A DNA stretch of 64,000 nucleotides from a candidate division LCP-89 bacterium B3_LCP (GTDB lineage Bacteria; Electryoneota; B3-LCP), in NCBI GenBank assembly GCA_005223185.1, contig NJBN01000002.1, positions 434,001 through 498,000 of the forward strand. The letters are read 5' to 3'. How positions within the stretch are numbered: position 1 is the first letter of the stretch; each line of letters starts with the position of its first letter. Made by a program: the position numbers and the translations under genes. Shown in pieces: positions 29,078-38,813 of the stretch. A model generated the notes under the pieces. That model saw only the letters and a program-made list of their open reading frames with translations. It searched no databases and was not told the origin of the DNA.

Positions 29078-29956
29078 ATGGAAACACGAATATGGGGAAT
29101 GCGGGGTGGAACCCCGGTTAGTGGTTCAGATTGCAGCCGGTACGGCGGGAACACCGCCTGCATTGAAGTTCGCTGTGGAACTGATCTGTTGATATTGGAC
29201 GGTGGTTCCGGACTGATACCACTGGGACAACAGTTGACCGAAAAGTTGGGCGATAGACCTTTTATCGGACAGATGTTCCTGACGCACATGCATTGGGATC
29301 ATATTATAGGAATACCCTATTTTCTGCCGGTATATCGCTTGCAAGGGAAGTTAGTAATACACGGTATTGCCGGCATGGAAGAGACGCTGCTCAGCTTATT
29401 CCAGGGAGCTGGCGCCGGGGAATATTTCCCGGTTCCGATGGGCAAGGTAAAGACGGAAGTGGTATTCGAAGAGCTGTCAGAAGAGACGCGTGTGGGTGAT
29501 GCTAAAATCAGCTACTACTATCTGAATCATCCCGGGCTGACCATCGGTTTCCGCATTGAATACGGCGGAAAAAGTTTGGTTTACATTACCGATAACGAAC
29601 CTTACCGCAGTTCCAATAAAGAGCTGGTTAAGGATGATGACGATTCTTCCTTCTTAGCGCGCATCGACAGAGAGGTGATTCAGTTCGCTCGTAATGCGGA
29701 TTTGCTGATAGCTGACGCCACCTTTGCCGATGAGGAATATGCCGATTTAATAGGCGCCGGACATAGCAGCGTGGGTGATGCGCTGAGGATAGGTCTGTCT
29801 GCAGCAGCAAAAAACCTGGTGCTGTTTCATCATCATCCTCTGCGTACCGACGATGAAATTGACGCTATGGTTGAGAAATGCCGTCAGCGGGTGGAGAAGC
29901 TGAAAGGCAAGCTGAAGATTTTAACGCCCGGTGAAGGTGAAACCATAGAGTTGTAG
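29078..29956 (+). CDS. MBL-fold metallohydrolase of the PhnP/COG1235 type
   Basis: 292 aa. Starts METRIWGMRGGTPVSG, then YGGNTACIEV, LILDGGSGLIPLG, and the zinc motif HMHWDH (H70, H72, D74, H75), with later ligands in LNHPG, DATF and HHHPLRTDDEID. Soluble. COG1235 enzymes are phosphodiesterases acting on cyclic phosphates or RNA-like substrates; the actual substrate is not readable. TTAGAGGAATT precedes the ATG. Its place directly after a receiver-only regulator suggests control by phosphorylation signalling, which is inference. Confidence 0.85.
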   Translation: METRIWGMRGGTPVSGSDCSRYGGNTACIEVRCGTDLLILDGGSGLIPLGQQLTEKLGDRPFIGQMFLTHMHWDHIIGIPYFLPVYRLQGKLVIHGIAGMEETLLSLFQGAGAGEYFPVPMGKVKTEVVFEELSEETRVGDAKISYYYLNHPGLTIGFRIEYGGKSLVYITDNEPYRSSNKELVKDDDDSSFLARIDREVIQFARNADLLIADATFADEEYADLIGAGHSSVGDALRIGLSAAAKNLVLFHHHPLRTDDEIDAMVEKCRQRVEKLKGKLKILTPGEGETIEL

Positions 29957-29989
29957 TTAGCTGTTAAAGTAGTTATTTCTGACCAATAC

Positions 29990-30062
29990 GCGGCTGTGAC
30001 GCAATTGGTAGCGTATCAGCTTCCCAAGCTGGGTGTTGCGGGTTCGAGTCCCGTCAGCCGCT
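29990..30062 (+). tRNA. tRNA-Gly (anticodon CCC)
   Basis: Acceptor arms GCGGCTG / CAGCCGC, D arm ACGC / GCGT with TTGGTA loop, anticodon loop TTCCCAA (U33, anticodon CCC, reads GGG), T arm GCGGG-TTCGAGT-CCCGT, discriminator T. The 3' CCA is not encoded. Confidence 0.95.
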
Positions 30063-30066
30063 CGTG

Positions 30067-30086
30067 CCCCGACAACGTCGGGGTTT
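30067..30086 (+). terminator. Short hairpin after tRNA-Gly
   Basis: CCCCGAC-AAC-GTCGGGG followed by TTT. The T-run is short, so termination or 3' processing is plausible but not certain. Confidence 0.55.
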
Positions 30087-30115
30087 ACTATCACAAAGCC
30101 TACAACCTTCCACCA

Positions 30116-31426
30116 ATGAGTGTAAAACTTCTGAATATTGATACCGATTCTCCAGCCGATTTAGCTAAGATGCGATCTGGAGACCGCATTTTGTCTTTTA
30201 ACGGCAAACTGGTAGAAGATGCACTGGATCTGCAGTTCCTCCTTGGTGAGAGGACTGAAGTTCTGCTCGAGAGGGATGGGAATCAGATAAATTTAAGCCT
30301 TAATTTGCCGGATGGGAGCGAACCCGGCTGGGAAATTGAACCGCTGGAATTGCGCACCTGCAAATGCAACTGCGTCTTCTGTTTTGTCGATCAGCAGCCT
30401 CCCAATCTGCGTTCTACGCTCTATATAAAGGATGAGGACTACCGCTTTTCCTTCCTTTTTGGGAATTATTTGACGCTGGTTGGTATCTCCGGGCGTGAAT
30501 TCGAACGCATCATTCGGATGAAGCTTTCCCCACTTTACGTCTCCATACATACTGTTGATCCTGTGGTTCGAGGGAAGCTCTTAGGGTTGAAGAGTGCACC
30601 GGTACTATCGAAGTTGCGCAAGCTTATAGATGGTGGCATAGAAATCCACGGTCAGATTGTATTAGTACCCGGTTATAACGATGGGAAGGTACTGGAGGAT
30701 TCGCTGAATGAACTCCTGCCGCTTTATCCAGGATTGGCTTCACTTTCCGTGGTGCCGATAGGTTTGACCAAACACCGCAAAGGTCTAAACCGTTTACGGC
30801 CGCTTTCAGTGGATGAAGCTGAAATAACAGTTGATATCGTGAGAAGTTATCAAAAAAAGGCGATGGAAACATGCGGTTCTCGGTGGGTTTTTCCGTCTGA
30901 TGAGCTTTTAATAAAAGCTGGACTTGAGATACCTCAAGATGACTATTATGAAGAATATCCTCAGATTGAGAATGGGGTAGGTATAGCGCGCTGGACGTAT
31001 GAACAGGTGGAACAGGCTCTCGAAGAGGGACTCAATCAATCGGTTATTAACGGAAGAATTTTGTGGGTAACCGGTCATTCTGCCGCCTCTTTTCTCCAGC
31101 AAATTGCCTCTGATATCAGTGAAAGATTTATAGAAATAAATATTGAAGTGCTACCTGTACAAAACCGGCTGTTAGGATCACAGGTAACCGTAGCGGGCTT
31201 ATTGTGCGGCAAAGATATTCTTGATTCATTGAAGGATTATTTCCGCACTTATTCACAACGAAATTTCGATAAGATATACCTGCCGCCTGACTGCATAAAT
31301 TACGATGGTTTGCTTCTTGATAACTATTCACCTGAAGAAATTTCCGCTGAACTAGATCATCTTGTAGAGGCGTTTGATGGGGATTGGGTCAGTATGATAA
31401 CTGGACAAAGTGGTTCAAACAGATGA
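30116..31426 (+). CDS. DUF512 family radical-SAM-type protein with PDZ-like N-terminus
   Basis: 436 aa. A PDZ-like start (SVKLLNIDTDSPADLAKMRSGDRILSFNGKLVED) is followed by the iron-sulfur motif C-x3-C-x2-C in CKCNCVFCFVDQQP, LYIKDEDYRFSFLFGNYLTL, VSIHTVDP, HGQIVLVPGYNDG and a C-terminal DUF512 domain with VTGHSAA and VTVAGLLCGKD. Members of this family are usually found beside der, as here; the chemistry is unproven. The start is ATG 30116. The open frame continues upstream through the tRNA, which cannot be coding. Stop and der start overlap by 4 bases. Confidence 0.92.
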   Translation: MSVKLLNIDTDSPADLAKMRSGDRILSFNGKLVEDALDLQFLLGERTEVLLERDGNQINLSLNLPDGSEPGWEIEPLELRTCKCNCVFCFVDQQPPNLRSTLYIKDEDYRFSFLFGNYLTLVGISGREFERIIRMKLSPLYVSIHTVDPVVRGKLLGLKSAPVLSKLRKLIDGGIEIHGQIVLVPGYNDGKVLEDSLNELLPLYPGLASLSVVPIGLTKHRKGLNRLRPLSVDEAEITVDIVRSYQKKAMETCGSRWVFPSDELLIKAGLEIPQDDYYEEYPQIENGVGIARWTYEQVEQALEEGLNQSVINGRILWVTGHSAASFLQQIASDISERFIEINIEVLPVQNRLLGSQVTVAGLLCGKDILDSLKDYFRTYSQRNFDKIYLPPDCINYDGLLLDNYSPEEISAELDHLVEAFDGDWVSMITGQSGSNR

Positions 31427-32727
31427 AACTCCCGACGCTGGTTATAATAGGCCGCCCTAACGTGGGTAAATCTTCGCTTTTCAACCGCATAATTGGGCGG
31501 CGACGAGCTATTGTAGATGATCAGCCGGGCATCACGCGGGATCGTATTTACGCTCGTTCGGAATGGTGTGGATGCGGTTTTGCGCTGATAGATACCGGGG
31601 GTCTCCTCTTGAACAGCAAAGATCCCATTACGGAAGCCGTGAAAGAGCAGGTCGAATTTGCAGCAGAAGAAGCCGCTCGCATTCTCTTTATCTTGGATTG
31701 GGAAACTGGCTTGACCGACCTGGACTTAGCTATATCCAGTTATTTGCAGCGACTGAACAAATCGGTTATACCGGTGGTGAACAAGACAGATGATCAATCC
31801 AGAGAATTAGATCAGAAGGATTTCATCAAGTTAGGTTTTGGGCAGCCGGCCTTCGTGTCGGCGCTACAGGGACGCGGTATTGGCGATCTTTTGGATCTGG
31901 CAGTCGCTTCCCTGGAAAAAGAAAGCGTCAGTGAGGTTGAAGGTCTCCGCATCGCTATCGTGGGCAGACCTAACGTGGGTAAGTCTTCCATCGTGAACGC
32001 ATTAACGGGAAAAAGCACGGTTGTCGTTTCAGATAAACCTGGGACCACCAGAGATGCTACCGATACCGTAATTCCTTTTAGAGGAGATAACATTACTTTG
32101 GTGGATACGGCGGGTTTAAGGCGCAAAGGACGTACCAAGCAAGCCGTTGAGTTCTACAGCACAATTCGCACCGCCAGGGCTATGGAACGCGCTGATATTG
32201 TGTGGGTAGTATTGGATGCTGAAGAGGGGATGGTCAGCGCAGATCAGCGTATTATTTCTGACGCCTATAGTGAGGGTAAGGGCATCCTCCTGCTGATGAA
32301 TAAGTGGGATACGGTGCAAAAAGATCACAAAACAGCGTCAGAATGGGAAAAACGACTCCGTAAGATATTGGGACAAAAGGGACATCTGCCCATAATGTTC
32401 GTTTCCGCATTGAAAAGGCAGCGCCTTTTGAAAGCGTTGGAGAGCAGTCAAAACATAGAGCAGCAGAGAACCAAGCGCATCGCGACTTCCGATCTGAATG
32501 ATTTCTTTCAAGCGGTCATAGAGAAGACGCCGCCACCGTCAGTGAAGGGCCGATTCATTCAGATGAAATACGTAGCCCAAATAAAGGAAACTCCGCCCCT
32601 CTTCGCTTTTTTCTGCAGTAGACCTGAAGATATAGACGCATCATATCGGCGCTTTCTGGAACGGCACATTCGTCAGCACTACGGCTTTGCAGGCGTTCCC
32701 ATAAAGCTCACTTTCCGAAAAAAGTAG
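31423..32727 (+). CDS. der: Ribosome biogenesis GTPase Der (EngA)
   Basis: Tandem-G-domain GTPase needed for 50S assembly. 434 aa. First G domain: GRPNVGKSSLFNRI, DTGG, NKTD. Second: GRPNVGKSSIVNAL, DTAGLRRKGR, NKWD. A C-terminal KH-like domain follows and ends GVPIKLTFRKK, the family's usual tail. The start is the ATG at 31423 within the 4-base overlap with the DUF512 gene. A start at 31384 would add 13 residues outside family homology. Confidence 0.96.
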   Translation: MKLPTLVIIGRPNVGKSSLFNRIIGRRRAIVDDQPGITRDRIYARSEWCGCGFALIDTGGLLLNSKDPITEAVKEQVEFAAEEAARILFILDWETGLTDLDLAISSYLQRLNKSVIPVVNKTDDQSRELDQKDFIKLGFGQPAFVSALQGRGIGDLLDLAVASLEKESVSEVEGLRIAIVGRPNVGKSSIVNALTGKSTVVVSDKPGTTRDATDTVIPFRGDNITLVDTAGLRRKGRTKQAVEFYSTIRTARAMERADIVWVVLDAEEGMVSADQRIISDAYSEGKGILLLMNKWDTVQKDHKTASEWEKRLRKILGQKGHLPIMFVSALKRQRLLKALESSQNIEQQRTKRIATSDLNDFFQAVIEKTPPPSVKGRFIQMKYVAQIKETPPLFAFFCSRPEDIDASYRRFLERHIRQHYGFAGVPIKLTFRKK

Positions 32728-32759
32728 ATCAATAAATACCTTTGCAATAGGAACTTATC

Positions 32760-33242
32760 ATGAGTAATGAGAAGAAATGCCAGTGTCCTGCAATTGAGGA
32801 TGAAAACTGGCATCTGCAAGATTTGAACTGGAGTGGAAAGTATTTCTATTTTGCTTATCTCAACCATTTCTTTGGGATTCCTCTCAGTATTGAAAAAGTC
32901 AAGGAGAAGCTTTTTACGGAAATCAATCAGAAGGAGTACACGACGGTCTATCCTTCCATGATTCTGCATCTGCCTGGTTTATTCCAGGGGCGCTTGTTAG
33001 TGGAAATTGAAGATCCGGGACAGTATGACGCCAATGTGGAATTATTCGAAGAGGTTAGAATACTTACCCGTGTGCATCGTGGTCCTAAGAAAAACCTGAA
33101 ACGCTCTGTTGATGAAATCAAAGCCTTCGCTCAGGATCGTGCACACATTCTCCCCGGTAAGATTTACTTCTGGTATGCTACCTGCCAGATATGTGCTCCC
33201 GAAAGTAGTTTAGAGAAAACAGTACTCTTCGCGCGGATATAG
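32760..33242 (+). CDS. Conserved protein with CxC and CxxC motifs, unknown function
   Basis: 160 aa, soluble. CQCP near the N-terminus and CQIC near the C-terminus (IYFWYATCQICAP) could together bind a metal. The middle is regular and well conserved-looking (IPLSIEKVKEKL, LFQGRLLVEIEDPG, RILTRVHRGPKKNLKRSVDEIKAFA). I know similar proteins in anaerobic and deep-branching bacteria, but no named function. It follows der by 32 bases and precedes the Trm112-like gene. Confidence 0.7.
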   Translation: MSNEKKCQCPAIEDENWHLQDLNWSGKYFYFAYLNHFFGIPLSIEKVKEKLFTEINQKEYTTVYPSMILHLPGLFQGRLLVEIEDPGQYDANVELFEEVRILTRVHRGPKKNLKRSVDEIKAFAQDRAHILPGKIYFWYATCQICAPESSLEKTVLFARI

Positions 33243-33339
33243 ATAAGGGAATAGTACCATAAAATCAGGGAACAAGACGTATCTGAGACGAGTTTCCATA
33301 TTATAAATTAATCAGCAATAGTTTCTAAAGAGGACGATC

Positions 33340-33504
33340 ATGCTGAGTAGGGAATTATTGGATATCTTAGCCTGCCCCAAGTGCAAAGGTGATTTGGAAT
33401 ACGAAACGGAACCTCATCAGCTCAAATGTAGCAAATGTAAGCTCATCTATCATGTCAAAGATGACATACCCAATTTTCTCATAGATGAGGCTGAGAAGTT
33501 TTAA
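33340..33504 (+). CDS. Trm112-like zinc-ribbon mini-protein
   Basis: 54 aa. LLDILACPKCKGDLEY and LKCSKCKLIYHVKDDIPNFLIDEA match the Trm112/YcaR family: CPxC plus CxxC zinc ribbon and the D-IP-x-L/F-L ending. In eukaryotes and archaea Trm112 activates methyltransferases; bacterial members are mostly unassigned and often sit near lipid A or kds genes. AGAGGACG is 4-10 bases before the ATG. Its TAA is directly followed by the GTG start of the PorU-like gene. Confidence 0.85.
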   Translation: MLSRELLDILACPKCKGDLEYETEPHQLKCSKCKLIYHVKDDIPNFLIDEAEKF

Positions 33505-36500
33505 GTGAAAAAGATCATACAGTCGTTTTTTAGGTATATTGAGTTGGGCTTGCCGGAGAGAGCTTTTCCAATCTGCGTCAGGAGAAACATAGTGATCCTG
33601 ACGTTTCTTTTTCTCATCACCGGCTTTGTGCCGCTGTTGTCAGTGCCTGCATTTGCCGTCACCGGAGAAACGGACGTAATTATCCTCCAAAACGACAGGC
33701 AGGGGATCTCTCTGCGCTATGTTACACCAACTGCACATTGGTCATTACTTCAAGTTGATCAACATCTTTATCGGACGCCATACGTCAAGAACACTGGAAC
33801 TATAGAGGAGGAAGGCGCTCCGCAACTGCCGGTGCGGGTGATTTGGTTAGTTATTCCACCGGAAGCTTCGCCTTCATTGACTGGTGCCGTACCCTACAGT
33901 GTAAACGTTTCGGCTGACGTTCCCGCTCCCGTTCCGACTATCGCTGCTGACGAAAACGGTTTTGCCACAGAGGTATATACCGAAGATCCTCAGGTATATT
34001 CTTCGCTTAGCCCCTTTCCTGCAAACTGGGTGGAAATTCAGGGACCTGAAAACTACCGTAATCTGCAGGTAATTCGCCTTTTGATTTACCCATTTCGTTT
34101 CCCATCCACTTCAGGTGGGACGATGTCCCTTGACTCGATCGATGTGACGGTGAGTTTTGCCGGTGGGAAAGTAACGCAGCCAGGTTTCCTGCGACCTCTG
34201 GAAGACGAATATTTAGGGCGATTGATAAGCAACTGGTCAGGGGAAGCGAAGAATTGGACTATTCCCAAATCACCACAAATAGCCGGAGTCGCTTCCTGGC
34301 CCAGCGGTAATACCTATAAAATCACGCTGGATGAAAGCGGGATATATCGTTTGACCTATTTTGATCTTTTAGGCGCTGGTATCGATCCGTCAGGCATTAA
34401 TCCGGACAAGATCTGCATTTTCAACAACGGTGGGAGGACTTTGCCACAGAGTGTAACTGCACCTCGCTCTGAACAACTGGAAGAGAACGCCATATTAGTC
34501 CATGATGGCAATGACGATTCCTTCGATCAAGGAGATGAAGTCTGGTTTTACGGTAAATCGGTGCATGAATGGGAATGGAATCAAACTCTGGGACGTTTTG
34601 TTCATTACCAGAACCCTTATATGGATGAGAATGTTTACTGGCTGAGCTTTGATCCATCCGGTCCTGACGGTCTGCGCATGGCGACACTGGGACAAACAGG
34701 TACAGCCTGGCTTAATCCACCCAACAGCCGCACTTATGCGTTCGAGGAGAAGGAACTCTATGCCATTTACAGTCAGTGGGATCTGCCACTATACATGCCC
34801 AACCTCTACGGAGATATCTTTTCGGGATCATCAGCATCTCGGACTTTTAACATATATTTGGAAGCTGTTGAAACGGCTGCGCCTGCTACCCTCTACTTGG
34901 AATTCAAACCTACCGGCACTTACGAAGTGCGCTTGAACGGGGAAATCATTGCCACCATTAGTAGTTCTTCAGCAACCGTGTCGATCCCTGCGGGTTTGTT
35001 GAATAGCGGCAACAATTCTCTGTACTTGAAGCACAATTCTTCCGGTACGTCCTACCTGGATCATTATGAGATCCATTACACCAGAGAGTTGACGGCTACT
35101 TCCAACCATGTTGACTTCGTCAGTCCGGATGCGGATGGTTTCGCGCAATTTTCAATTGAAGGATTATCAGATCCCTGGATATTTGACATAACCGACTATG
35201 AAGACGTGGCTGCTATCAATGCTGCCAGCTTTAAGGATTCGTCAGATGCCAGCAATCCCAGACGTTACATCGCCATTAACGAATCTGCCCTGATGTCTCC
35301 AACTGCAATAGAATTGGATCAGCGTAACGGTGATGAATATGTTAACCTGCGTTCTGCCCTGGGTGCGGACGTTCTGGTGATAACTGCCGATGAATTCTAC
35401 GACGCCATGTTTGCATACGAAGATTACCGCGAAGTATCTGCGCCTGATAATTTCGAAGTACTTCGCGTTCGTGTCAGCGATATCTTCGATGAGTTTGGCT
35501 GGGGGCTCAGAGATCCTGTGGCAATCAGAGATTTCGTGAAGAGTTCTCTACCGATCTACAATTGGGTGCTATCGCCTCTGTACATTTTATTCGTAGGAGA
35601 TGGAGATTTCGATTATAAGAACAACATAGCATCAGGTGATGCTAACTGGGTTATCCCCTATGAAGATGGATCTACCTGCACTGATGATTTCTACACCTGT
35701 TTTACGGCATCCGGTGGACCCTGTAGTTCTCCTGCTCTGTCCACAGGGCGCTGGACAGCCCGTTCCGTGAGTGAAGTGGAAGAAATGATAGCAAGGCTCA
35801 TTGAATATGAATCTGAGCCGACATTCGGTCCCTGGCGCAATCGTGCCGTGTTCGTCGCTGATGATGAGTATGAGAATGGAGTATATTATACCAAGGAAGA
35901 GGCACATGTCAAAGACACCGAACTACTGGTGGAATCGTACATGCCTGGCTTCATCAACAGTGAGAAAATCTATCTGACGGAGTATCCGGGAGAAAAAGAT
36001 CCCGCTGGCGGCGGGACGTACAAACCAGGAGCTACTTCTGATCTGATTGACAACATAAACGATGGATGCCTGATGGTCAACTATGTTGGTCATGGTAACC
36101 CCACCGTATGGTCCCACGAGAACGTCTTTCAACAATCCCGTGATTTACCACTTATCAATAACGGCAGCAGGTTACCGCTCTTCCTGGCTTTCACCTGCGA
36201 TTGGGCTTACTGGGACAAACCTGCTGAACAGAGTATGCCCGAAGAGATGATCTACATGGCAAACGGTGGCGCCATCGCAGCCATTGCAGCCACGCGAGTT
36301 ACTTCTTCAGGCGCTAACGCAGCTCTGGCCTTTAATTTCTACAGCGAGCTGTTTTCCCAGCCTACCGGTATAAGATTGGGTGATGCCTTGATGCTGGCTA
36401 AAACGAACTACACCACGAGTAACAGTGAGAAATATCATCTGCTGGGTGATCCAGTGATGAAACTGGCGTTACCACAACTTAACGTGTATATCGATTCAAA

Positions 36501-37536
36501 TTCCGTCGATACTTTAGTGGCGTTGGGGTCAGTTACGCTTTCTGGTGAAATACAAACGCAAGGCGGTGCATTAGTGCCTGATTTTGAGGGTGTAACTCAC
36601 CTGCAGGTTTTCGATTCACGAGTGCTGGTTACCTACGCTTTCGATAACGATTCTTCATTTACGACATATATCCTGCCAGGGAATTTGATCTTCCGAGGCG
36701 ATGTTACCGCGCATAACGGTCTGTTTGATGCATCATTCATCGTACCCGTGGATATTGGATACGGTGGTGATGATGGGCGTTTTTCAGTATATGCATATTC
36801 CGATGAGACGGACGGCGCCGGAGTGAAAAGCGGCGTGATATTTGGGGAGTCCGTTGTAGCTCTTCAGGACACCATACCGCCTTTGGTCAGCGTTTATTTC
36901 GATTCCCCCGGCTTCCGGGACGGTGATCCCATTGGCAATGAGGCTACGCTATTCGTAGAAGTAATTGACAGCAACGGTGTGAATATCACCGGCAGCGCCG
37001 GACACGGAATAGTAGTTACCATCGATGGCAGTATTCCTTTCGATCTTACAGACTCTTTCAGTTATGAGCTTGACAGTCATACCTCAGGGAGGGCAGAGTA
37101 TAAAATCTCGGCAGGGGAAATATCACCAGGACTTCACAACGCCGAAGCTATAGCCTGGGATGTGGCTAATAATCCCAACATCGCACAGGTGAGTTTCGAA
37201 GTTACAGGCTGGGAGGAATTCAGGGTAACGGATGTTTTAAACTATCCCAATCCTTTCAATAATTACACAAGATTTACGTTCGTATTAGCTGGAAGTGGAG
37301 CTTCAGGTGCTAATGTTAGTATTAAGATTTACACCGTTGCCGGTCGTCTGGTCAAGGTCATTGACGGAATAATCGGCAATGATTCTTTCAATTATGATGA
37401 TCCGGCTTTAGTTTGGAACGGTCGTGATGAAGAAGGCGACCTGCTTTCTAATGGAGTTTACATCTACAAGGTAAAGGCAGTTGGCTTGACTGGGAATATT
37501 GCCAATGAGACCGGCAAGTTAATCGTCATGAGATGA
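33505..37536 (+). CDS. porU: PorU-like C25 (gingipain-type) cysteine protein of a type IX-like secretion system
   Basis: 1343 aa. A signal/anchor segment lies near residues 30-52. After beta-rich N-terminal domains comes a C25 domain (about 590-990) with YILFVGDGDFDYKN, the catalytic His863 in NYVGHGN and Cys898 in AFTCDW, the layout of PorU, the sortase that removes C-terminal signals from type IX cargo. It ends with an Ig-like region and a PNP/FlgD-like domain (YPNPFNNYTRFTF...GVYIYKVKA, about 1240-1343); Bacteroidota PorU also ends in such a domain. Start GTG 33505. PorV follows, as in Bacteroidota porU-porV. A general C25 surface peptidase is the alternative. Confidence 0.8.
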   Translation: MKKIIQSFFRYIELGLPERAFPICVRRNIVILTFLFLITGFVPLLSVPAFAVTGETDVIILQNDRQGISLRYVTPTAHWSLLQVDQHLYRTPYVKNTGTIEEEGAPQLPVRVIWLVIPPEASPSLTGAVPYSVNVSADVPAPVPTIAADENGFATEVYTEDPQVYSSLSPFPANWVEIQGPENYRNLQVIRLLIYPFRFPSTSGGTMSLDSIDVTVSFAGGKVTQPGFLRPLEDEYLGRLISNWSGEAKNWTIPKSPQIAGVASWPSGNTYKITLDESGIYRLTYFDLLGAGIDPSGINPDKICIFNNGGRTLPQSVTAPRSEQLEENAILVHDGNDDSFDQGDEVWFYGKSVHEWEWNQTLGRFVHYQNPYMDENVYWLSFDPSGPDGLRMATLGQTGTAWLNPPNSRTYAFEEKELYAIYSQWDLPLYMPNLYGDIFSGSSASRTFNIYLEAVETAAPATLYLEFKPTGTYEVRLNGEIIATISSSSATVSIPAGLLNSGNNSLYLKHNSSGTSYLDHYEIHYTRELTATSNHVDFVSPDADGFAQFSIEGLSDPWIFDITDYEDVAAINAASFKDSSDASNPRRYIAINESALMSPTAIELDQRNGDEYVNLRSALGADVLVITADEFYDAMFAYEDYREVSAPDNFEVLRVRVSDIFDEFGWGLRDPVAIRDFVKSSLPIYNWVLSPLYILFVGDGDFDYKNNIASGDANWVIPYEDGSTCTDDFYTCFTASGGPCSSPALSTGRWTARSVSEVEEMIARLIEYESEPTFGPWRNRAVFVADDEYENGVYYTKEEAHVKDTELLVESYMPGFINSEKIYLTEYPGEKDPAGGGTYKPGATSDLIDNINDGCLMVNYVGHGNPTVWSHENVFQQSRDLPLINNGSRLPLFLAFTCDWAYWDKPAEQSMPEEMIYMANGGAIAAIAATRVTSSGANAALAFNFYSELFSQPTGIRLGDALMLAKTNYTTSNSEKYHLLGDPVMKLALPQLNVYIDSNSVDTLVALGSVTLSGEIQTQGGALVPDFEGVTHLQVFDSRVLVTYAFDNDSSFTTYILPGNLIFRGDVTAHNGLFDASFIVPVDIGYGGDDGRFSVYAYSDETDGAGVKSGVIFGESVVALQDTIPPLVSVYFDSPGFRDGDPIGNEATLFVEVIDSNGVNITGSAGHGIVVTIDGSIPFDLTDSFSYELDSHTSGRAEYKISAGEISPGLHNAEAIAWDVANNPNIAQVSFEVTGWEEFRVTDVLNYPNPFNNYTRFTFVLAGSGASGANVSIKIYTVAGRLVKVIDGIIGNDSFNYDDPALVWNGRDEEGDLLSNGVYIYKVKAVGLTGNIANETGKLIVMR

Positions 37537-37709
37537 AATCTTTTCGCTTATCCCATGAAAAAAAGCGTTTTTCCTTGAAACCTTATCGTATAATTACCAC
37601 TTTAATAGATATCATAAACATCCGGGAATTGAAATTAAATCTGGACTTCTTAGGATGATAATAAAATAGTAAGCTCAATTCCTAATTGAGAAAGGCATCG
37701 GAGGAAAGT

Positions 37710-38798
37710 ATGAATTGGCGGCTTTGCATTGTTCTGCTGATCCTGGCGGGAACTTTGGTGAGCGTAAATGACGGATTGGCGGATGGGCCATCGGAAGCCG
37801 GCGTAATCTTTTTGAAACTGGTTCCGGGCACCAGACCCGCCGGCATGGGTGAGGCTTTTGTGGCACAGGCGGATGACGCTACTGCCACCTGGTGGAATAC
37901 TGCCGGAATGGGTTTCTTGACCAGGCAGGAATTGGCTTTGATGTATGTCAACCTGTTACCCCAGTTTCATCTGGATGATCTCTACTACAGTTTTATATCG
38001 TACGTTCAGCCCATTGAATACTGGGGCACAGTGGGTGGGAATATCATTTTCACCAATTACGGGAAGACGGAAGGGCGTGACGAAAACAACATGCCCACCG
38101 GCACCTTTCACAGTTACGACGTTGCCTTTACAGCGGCATACGGTACAGCTTTGAAGATGGACAGGAATGGCAAACCTCTGCAGAAAGGTCTGGCGATGGG
38201 GGTTGCAGCCAAGTTCATCTACAGTCATCTGGCGGATCAGGGCGCTGGCGCTGAAAAGGGATCTGGCGTAGGCACCAGCATGGCTATCGACATTGGTGTA
38301 TTGTACAAGGAGGCTTTTATAAGAGGACTTTCTTTAGGAGCTACCTTGACAAATATGGGTCCGGCGATTTCCTACATCGACCGGGCGCAGGCTGATCCTC
38401 TGCCCATGACCATCAGGATAGGAGGATCCTACAAGCTTATGAACTCCGAATTCAACGAGTTGATAGTCAACCTGGATTTCCAGAAAGAATTAGTAGATCG
38501 TTATGACGACGGCAAGGCAGTGCCTTTTTACATTGCCATGTTCAGTTCCTGGTCGAACAACGACCTTACTAATGAAATCGAAGGTGTCATTCCCAATATA
38601 GGAATGGAATATTGGTACAACAGGATGGTCGGACTCCGTTTGGGATATTACCATGATATCTTAGGCGACCGCTTTCCGCTTTCCTTCGGTTTTTCACTAA
38701 AATACTCTTCCTACGAGTTTGACTTTGGCTATGTTTCCGCTGGCGAAGGTCACCCTCTGACGGATACCATGATGTTCTCACTGAGTCTCGGTATATAA
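37710..38798 (+). CDS. porV: PorV-like outer-membrane protein
   Basis: 362 aa. A signal peptide is followed by the PorV/PorQ-family start (AGVIFLKLVPGTRPAGMGEAF, then AQADDATATWWNTAGMGF), an even spread of amphipathic strands, and a C-terminus ending in Ile after alternating aromatic residues, as in FadL-like barrels. PorV (LptO) is the shuttle that delivers type IX cargo from the translocon to PorU. The adjacent C25 gene makes this the best candidate for true PorV among the three family members in the window. The start is ATG 37710 with GGAGGAAAG upstream. Confidence 0.85.
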   Translation: MNWRLCIVLLILAGTLVSVNDGLADGPSEAGVIFLKLVPGTRPAGMGEAFVAQADDATATWWNTAGMGFLTRQELALMYVNLLPQFHLDDLYYSFISYVQPIEYWGTVGGNIIFTNYGKTEGRDENNMPTGTFHSYDVAFTAAYGTALKMDRNGKPLQKGLAMGVAAKFIYSHLADQGAGAEKGSGVGTSMAIDIGVLYKEAFIRGLSLGATLTNMGPAISYIDRAQADPLPMTIRIGGSYKLMNSEFNELIVNLDFQKELVDRYDDGKAVPFYIAMFSSWSNNDLTNEIEGVIPNIGMEYWYNRMVGLRLGYYHDILGDRFPLSFGFSLKYSSYEFDFGYVSAGEGHPLTDTMMFSLSLGI

Positions 38799-38813
38799 AG
38801 GATCGGTACGGAA

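Noticed and set aside
29996-30115. Frame extending the DUF512 gene upstream
   Set aside because: It runs through tRNA-Gly (29990-30062); protein homology begins at the ATG at 30116.
37541-37572. Terminator after the PorU-like gene
   Set aside because: CGCTT / AAGCG is only five base pairs with a 13-base loop; too weak to call.
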